DNA of 64,000 bases, from positions 248,001 to 312,000 of the forward strand of contig NZ_CP083691.1 of NCBI RefSeq assembly GCF_020097155.1. The letters are read 5' to 3'. The notes under the pieces are model-generated. The model made no database searches, had not been told where the DNA came from, and worked only from the letters and a program-made list of their open reading frames with translations. The translations under genes and the position numbers were made by a program. Shown here in pieces: positions 61,181-64,000 of this stretch (the first letter of the stretch is position 1; each line of letters begins with the position of its first letter). Source of the stretch: Micrococcus porci. Its GTDB lineage: Bacteria; Actinomycetota; Actinomycetes; Actinomycetales; Micrococcaceae.

Positions 61181-64000
61181 ATGAAGTCGATCGACAACGT
61201 CAACGTGAAGCTGGGCGACGACCTCAAGGCGGAGATCACCGCCGGGTCCAAGGTCCGCATCGCCGCGTCGGCGTTCTCGATCTACGCGTTCGAAGCCCTC
61301 CGCGAGGAACTCGAGGGCCTCGAGGAACTGCAGTTCATCTTCACAGACCCGGCCTTCTCAGCGTCCTCCATCGACGGCACACCTCGGCGGGAGCACCGCC
61401 GGTACTTCATCCCCCCGTTGGACATCGAATCCTCGCTGACCGGCACCGAATTCGAGGTGCGGCTGCGCAACCGCCTCACCCAGCGGGCCATCGCACGCGA
61501 ATGCGCTGACTGGGTGCGCCGCAAGGTCCGGTTCCGTTCCAACACGTCCGGCAAGGGCATGCAGCCGATCATCGGGGTGGGTGACGACGCCGCGTACCTC
61601 CCGGTGCAGGACTTCTCCACGTCCGCGCTGGGCTACGAAGCCGGCGGGGCTCTGTCGAACGTGGTGGGGAAGTTCGAAGGACCCCTCGAGGCCGCCGGCC
61701 TGCTGACGGTGTTCGACCAAGTCTGGAATGACCCCTCCGCGCTCGAGGACGTCACCTCGACCGTGCTGGAACGCATCGAGCAGGTCTATGCCGAGAACTC
61801 TCCCCGGCACATCTACTTCCTGATCCTCAACAGCATCTTCTCGGACTTCCTCGCGGACCTTTCGGAGGACGCGCTTCCCAACGATCGCACCGGCTACCGC
61901 GAGACGAAGGTGTGGCGGGCGCTCTACGATTTCCAGCGCGACGCGGCCGAGAGCATCATCCAGAAGCTCGAGACCTACAACGGGTGCATCCTGGCGGACA
62001 GTGTGGGCCTCGGAAAGACGTTCACGGCGTTGGCCGTCATCCAGTACTACGAGAAGCGCAACAAGTCGGTCCTCGTCCTCTGCCCCAAGAAGCTTGCAGA
62101 GAACTGGACCACATACAACAACAACTACGTCACCAACCCGTTCGTCGAGGACCGCTTCAACTACGACGTGCTCGCCCACACGGACCTGTCGCGCACGCGC
62201 GGCGAGTCTCTGGGTGTGCGGCTGGACCGGATCAACTGGGGCAACTACGACCTGGTGGTGATCGACGAGTCCCACAACTTCCGCAATGCCACCTACGGTG
62301 AAGACCGCGACACGCGGTACCAGCGCCTCATGGAGAAGGTGATCCGCGAGGGCGTCCGCACCAAGGTGCTCATGCTCTCGGCGACCCCCGTGAACAACCG
62401 GTTCAATGATCTGAAGAATCAGCTCCAGCTGGCCTATGAGGGCGAGGAGGAAAACCTCTCTCAGCATCTGAACCTCTCCACCACGATCGACGGGGTGTTC
62501 CGTGGCGCGCAGGCCGCCTTCAACGAGTGGTCCAAGCTCCCGGCTGAGGAGCGCACACCGGGCCGAATCCTCGGGATGCTGGACTTCGACTTCTTCGAGC
62601 TGTTGGACGCTGTTACCATCGCGCGCTCGCGCAAACAGATCCAGCGGTTCTACGACACCGCGGCCATCGGGGCGTTCCCCACGCGGCTGCCTCCGCTCTC
62701 GCTGCAGGAGCCGCTGTCGGAGGACAAGTCGGTCCCGAGCTACAACGACATCTTCGAGCAGCTCCAGGCGCTCAACCTGGCCGTGTACACGCCGCTCGCG
62801 TTCGTCCACGCATCCCGCCGATACAAGTACGAGACGGGCCCAGGCGAAGAGAACACGGACAACTTCCGCTCCGGCCGCGGTCAGGCCGGCCGCGAGACCG
62901 GCCTCAAGCGGCTGATGACCGTGAACCTGCTCAAGCGCCTGGAGAGTTCGGTCCACGCCTTCCGCAAGACCCTGGTGTCCATCGAAAGTCAGGTGGACGC
63001 CCTCCACCGCCGCCTCGAGTCCGAGGCCCTTGGCCCGCTGCGCGTCGACGCCCCGGCAGTGGAGGAGGACATCCTCCGCGAGGACGACGACGTCGCCGAG
63101 GCCCTCTTCGCGCTCCCCGGGGACCTGGAACTCGATCTCAACGACGTGGACGTGCTGAGCTGGACGTCTGCGCTCTGGCATGACCGTGAGACGCTGCGTG
63201 AGTTGATCGGGGAGATGGACAAGATCACCCCCGAGCGCGACCTGAAGCTGCAGCGTCTGCGCAGGCTCATTCGGGACAAGGCGACGTCACCCCTGAACGA
63301 GGGCAATCGGAAGGTCCTGGTGTTCTCGGCTTTCGCGGACACAGCCGACTATCTGTATGAGCAGCTGTCCCCCGCCCTCTCTGCGGCCGGCCTGGAGACC
63401 GGGATCATCACGGGTGGCTCCCACAGCGCGCGCAGCACGCTGGACGGAGCCGTGGACTTCCAGACGCTCATGACCCTGTTCTCTCCCGTGTCCAAGAACC
63501 GGTCCGCGCTGATGCCGGAGGAGACGCGCGAGGTGGACGTGCTGATCGGCACGGACGTAATCAGCGAGGGCCAGAACCTGCAGGACTGCGACTTCCTCGT
63601 GAACTATGACATCCACTGGAATCCCGTCCGGATCGTCCAGCGGTTCGGGCGCATCGACCGCATCGGCTCCACGAACGAGCGGATCCAGCTGGTCAACTTC
63701 TGGCCGGACATGGACCTGGATGCCTACATCCAGCTCAAGGACCGGGTGGAGAACCGCATGGTGATGGTGGACGTCACGGGGACGGCGGATGACAACGTGC
63801 TCACCCCCCAGCAGGAGCAGGACGCCGCCTACCGGACCGCGCAGCTCAAGCGCATGCGTGAGGAGGTGGTGGAGCTGGAGGACACCCAGGCGGGGGTGTC
63901 CATCACGGACCTGGGGCTGAACGAGTTCCGCAGCGCGCTGATGGCCTACGTGCGGGAGCACGGGGACCTCACGCGGGCGCCTCGCGGCCTGCACGCAGTG
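61181..64000 (+). CDS. Large SNF2/DEAD helicase with PLD-like N-terminus (runs off the window)
   Basis: 940 codons to the edge without stop. Residues 1-190 (GDDLKAEITAGSKVRIAASAFSIYAFEALREEL) match the phospholipase-D-like N-terminal region of a family of large bacterial helicases. The SF2 core follows: ADSVGLGKTFTA near 273, VIDESHNFRN near 362, LMLSATPVNNRF, and in the second lobe NYDIHWNPVRIVQRFGRIDRIG near 820. ATG at 61181 with AGGAAGG 7 nt upstream. Such proteins often travel with DUF4391, type III-like methylase and Res genes in defence loci; those would lie beyond the edge. Confidence 0.85.
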   Translation, partial: MKSIDNVNVKLGDDLKAEITAGSKVRIAASAFSIYAFEALREELEGLEELQFIFTDPAFSASSIDGTPRREHRRYFIPPLDIESSLTGTEFEVRLRNRLTQRAIARECADWVRRKVRFRSNTSGKGMQPIIGVGDDAAYLPVQDFSTSALGYEAGGALSNVVGKFEGPLEAAGLLTVFDQVWNDPSALEDVTSTVLERIEQVYAENSPRHIYFLILNSIFSDFLADLSEDALPNDRTGYRETKVWRALYDFQRDAAESIIQKLETYNGCILADSVGLGKTFTALAVIQYYEKRNKSVLVLCPKKLAENWTTYNNNYVTNPFVEDRFNYDVLAHTDLSRTRGESLGVRLDRINWGNYDLVVIDESHNFRNATYGEDRDTRYQRLMEKVIREGVRTKVLMLSATPVNNRFNDLKNQLQLAYEGEEENLSQHLNLSTTIDGVFRGAQAAFNEWSKLPAEERTPGRILGMLDFDFFELLDAVTIARSRKQIQRFYDTAAIGAFPTRLPPLSLQEPLSEDKSVPSYNDIFEQLQALNLAVYTPLAFVHASRRYKYETGPGEENTDNFRSGRGQAGRETGLKRLMTVNLLKRLESSVHAFRKTLVSIESQVDALHRRLESEALGPLRVDAPAVEEDILREDDDVAEALFALPGDLELDLNDVDVLSWTSALWHDRETLRELIGEMDKITPERDLKLQRLRRLIRDKATSPLNEGNRKVLVFSAFADTADYLYEQLSPALSAAGLETGIITGGSHSARSTLDGAVDFQTLMTLFSPVSKNRSALMPEETREVDVLIGTDVISEGQNLQDCDFLVNYDIHWNPVRIVQRFGRIDRIGSTNERIQLVNFWPDMDLDAYIQLKDRVENRMVMVDVTGTADDNVLTPQQEQDAAYRTAQLKRMREEVVELEDTQAGVSITDLGLNEFRSALMAYVREHGDLTRAPRGLHAV

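Noticed and set aside
1..64000. tRNA or rRNA genes, integrase or transposase genes
   Set aside because: I looked for tRNA arms near gaps and for transposase or integrase motifs (DDE, HRY) in the open frames and saw none; this by-eye search could miss a tRNA.

Overview
The window is very GC-rich DNA (roughly 70-75 % G+C by eye), with many GTG starts, short intergenic gaps and an actinobacterial housekeeping gene order: hpt-tilS-zincin-dacB-ppa, ftsH-folE-folP-folB-folK-DUF3180-PH-PH-DUF2520, lysS next to clpC, and furA next to katG. Gene content and base composition fit a member of the Micrococcaceae, most likely Micrococcus or a close relative. This is inferred from composition and synteny, not from an rRNA gene.

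Layout. Positions 1-720 hold the tail of one gene and two small overlapping ORFs of accessory character. 765-5363 carries radA, a secreted proline/serine-rich protein, mutY, the short argA-type acetyltransferase and two small stress-type proteins (MT0933 antitoxin-like and CsbD-like). 5489-11001 has clpC, a small membrane protein, lysS and a 2-hydroxyacid dehydrogenase. 11078-13580 is a DHA2 drug exporter with its own MarR regulator and two palindromic operators. 13644-18046 holds an M13 peptidase, a SRPBCC protein, a 3-methyladenine glycosylase and panC. 18081-22580 is a block between panC and the DUF2520 gene: a three-gene envelope operon (DUF3618, Holin-X, LEA-like), a secreted GDPD, a DUF3806-like protein and a broken LMW tyrosine phosphatase. 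22582-31187 is a tightly overlapping folate/FtsH operon read leftward. 31544-39665 contains a Vsr/DUF559-like protein bracketed by palindromes, then hpt, tilS, a zincin, dacB, ppa, a SatD-like regulator and a HAD phosphatase. 39745-49962 has a lipid-modification pair (MprF-like synthase plus membrane esterase), a hydrolase, serS, a lipid kinase, pheA, a rhodanese and an amidase. 50015-53298 is an unusual two-gene unit: an acyl-CoA-dehydrogenase-like protein and a PIG-L/methyltransferase/GT2 fusion. 53483-59565 has furA, a katG remnant, pgm, an aldehyde dehydrogenase, a lipoprotein and a second GDPD. From about 59.7 kb G+C falls, and an orphan polytopic membrane protein and a large SNF2/PLD-type helicase (open at the right edge) look like the start of an acquired, possibly defence-related, island.

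Three features cut across the window. First, a family of short palindromic intergenic repeats (arms resembling CGTTTCCCGNACGAAAG, or GAGTGAAG with a GACACGCCG core) recurs at 22.4, 31.4, 32.6, 34.5, 56.2, 57.9 and 58.6 kb; it brackets single genes twice, once with perfect 26-bp inverted repeats. Second, at least fourteen genes have a TANNNT -10 box ending only 6-8 nt before the start codon, which predicts leaderless mRNAs. Third, two genes (katG and an LMW phosphatase) survive only as N-terminal remnants, which points to recent deletion.
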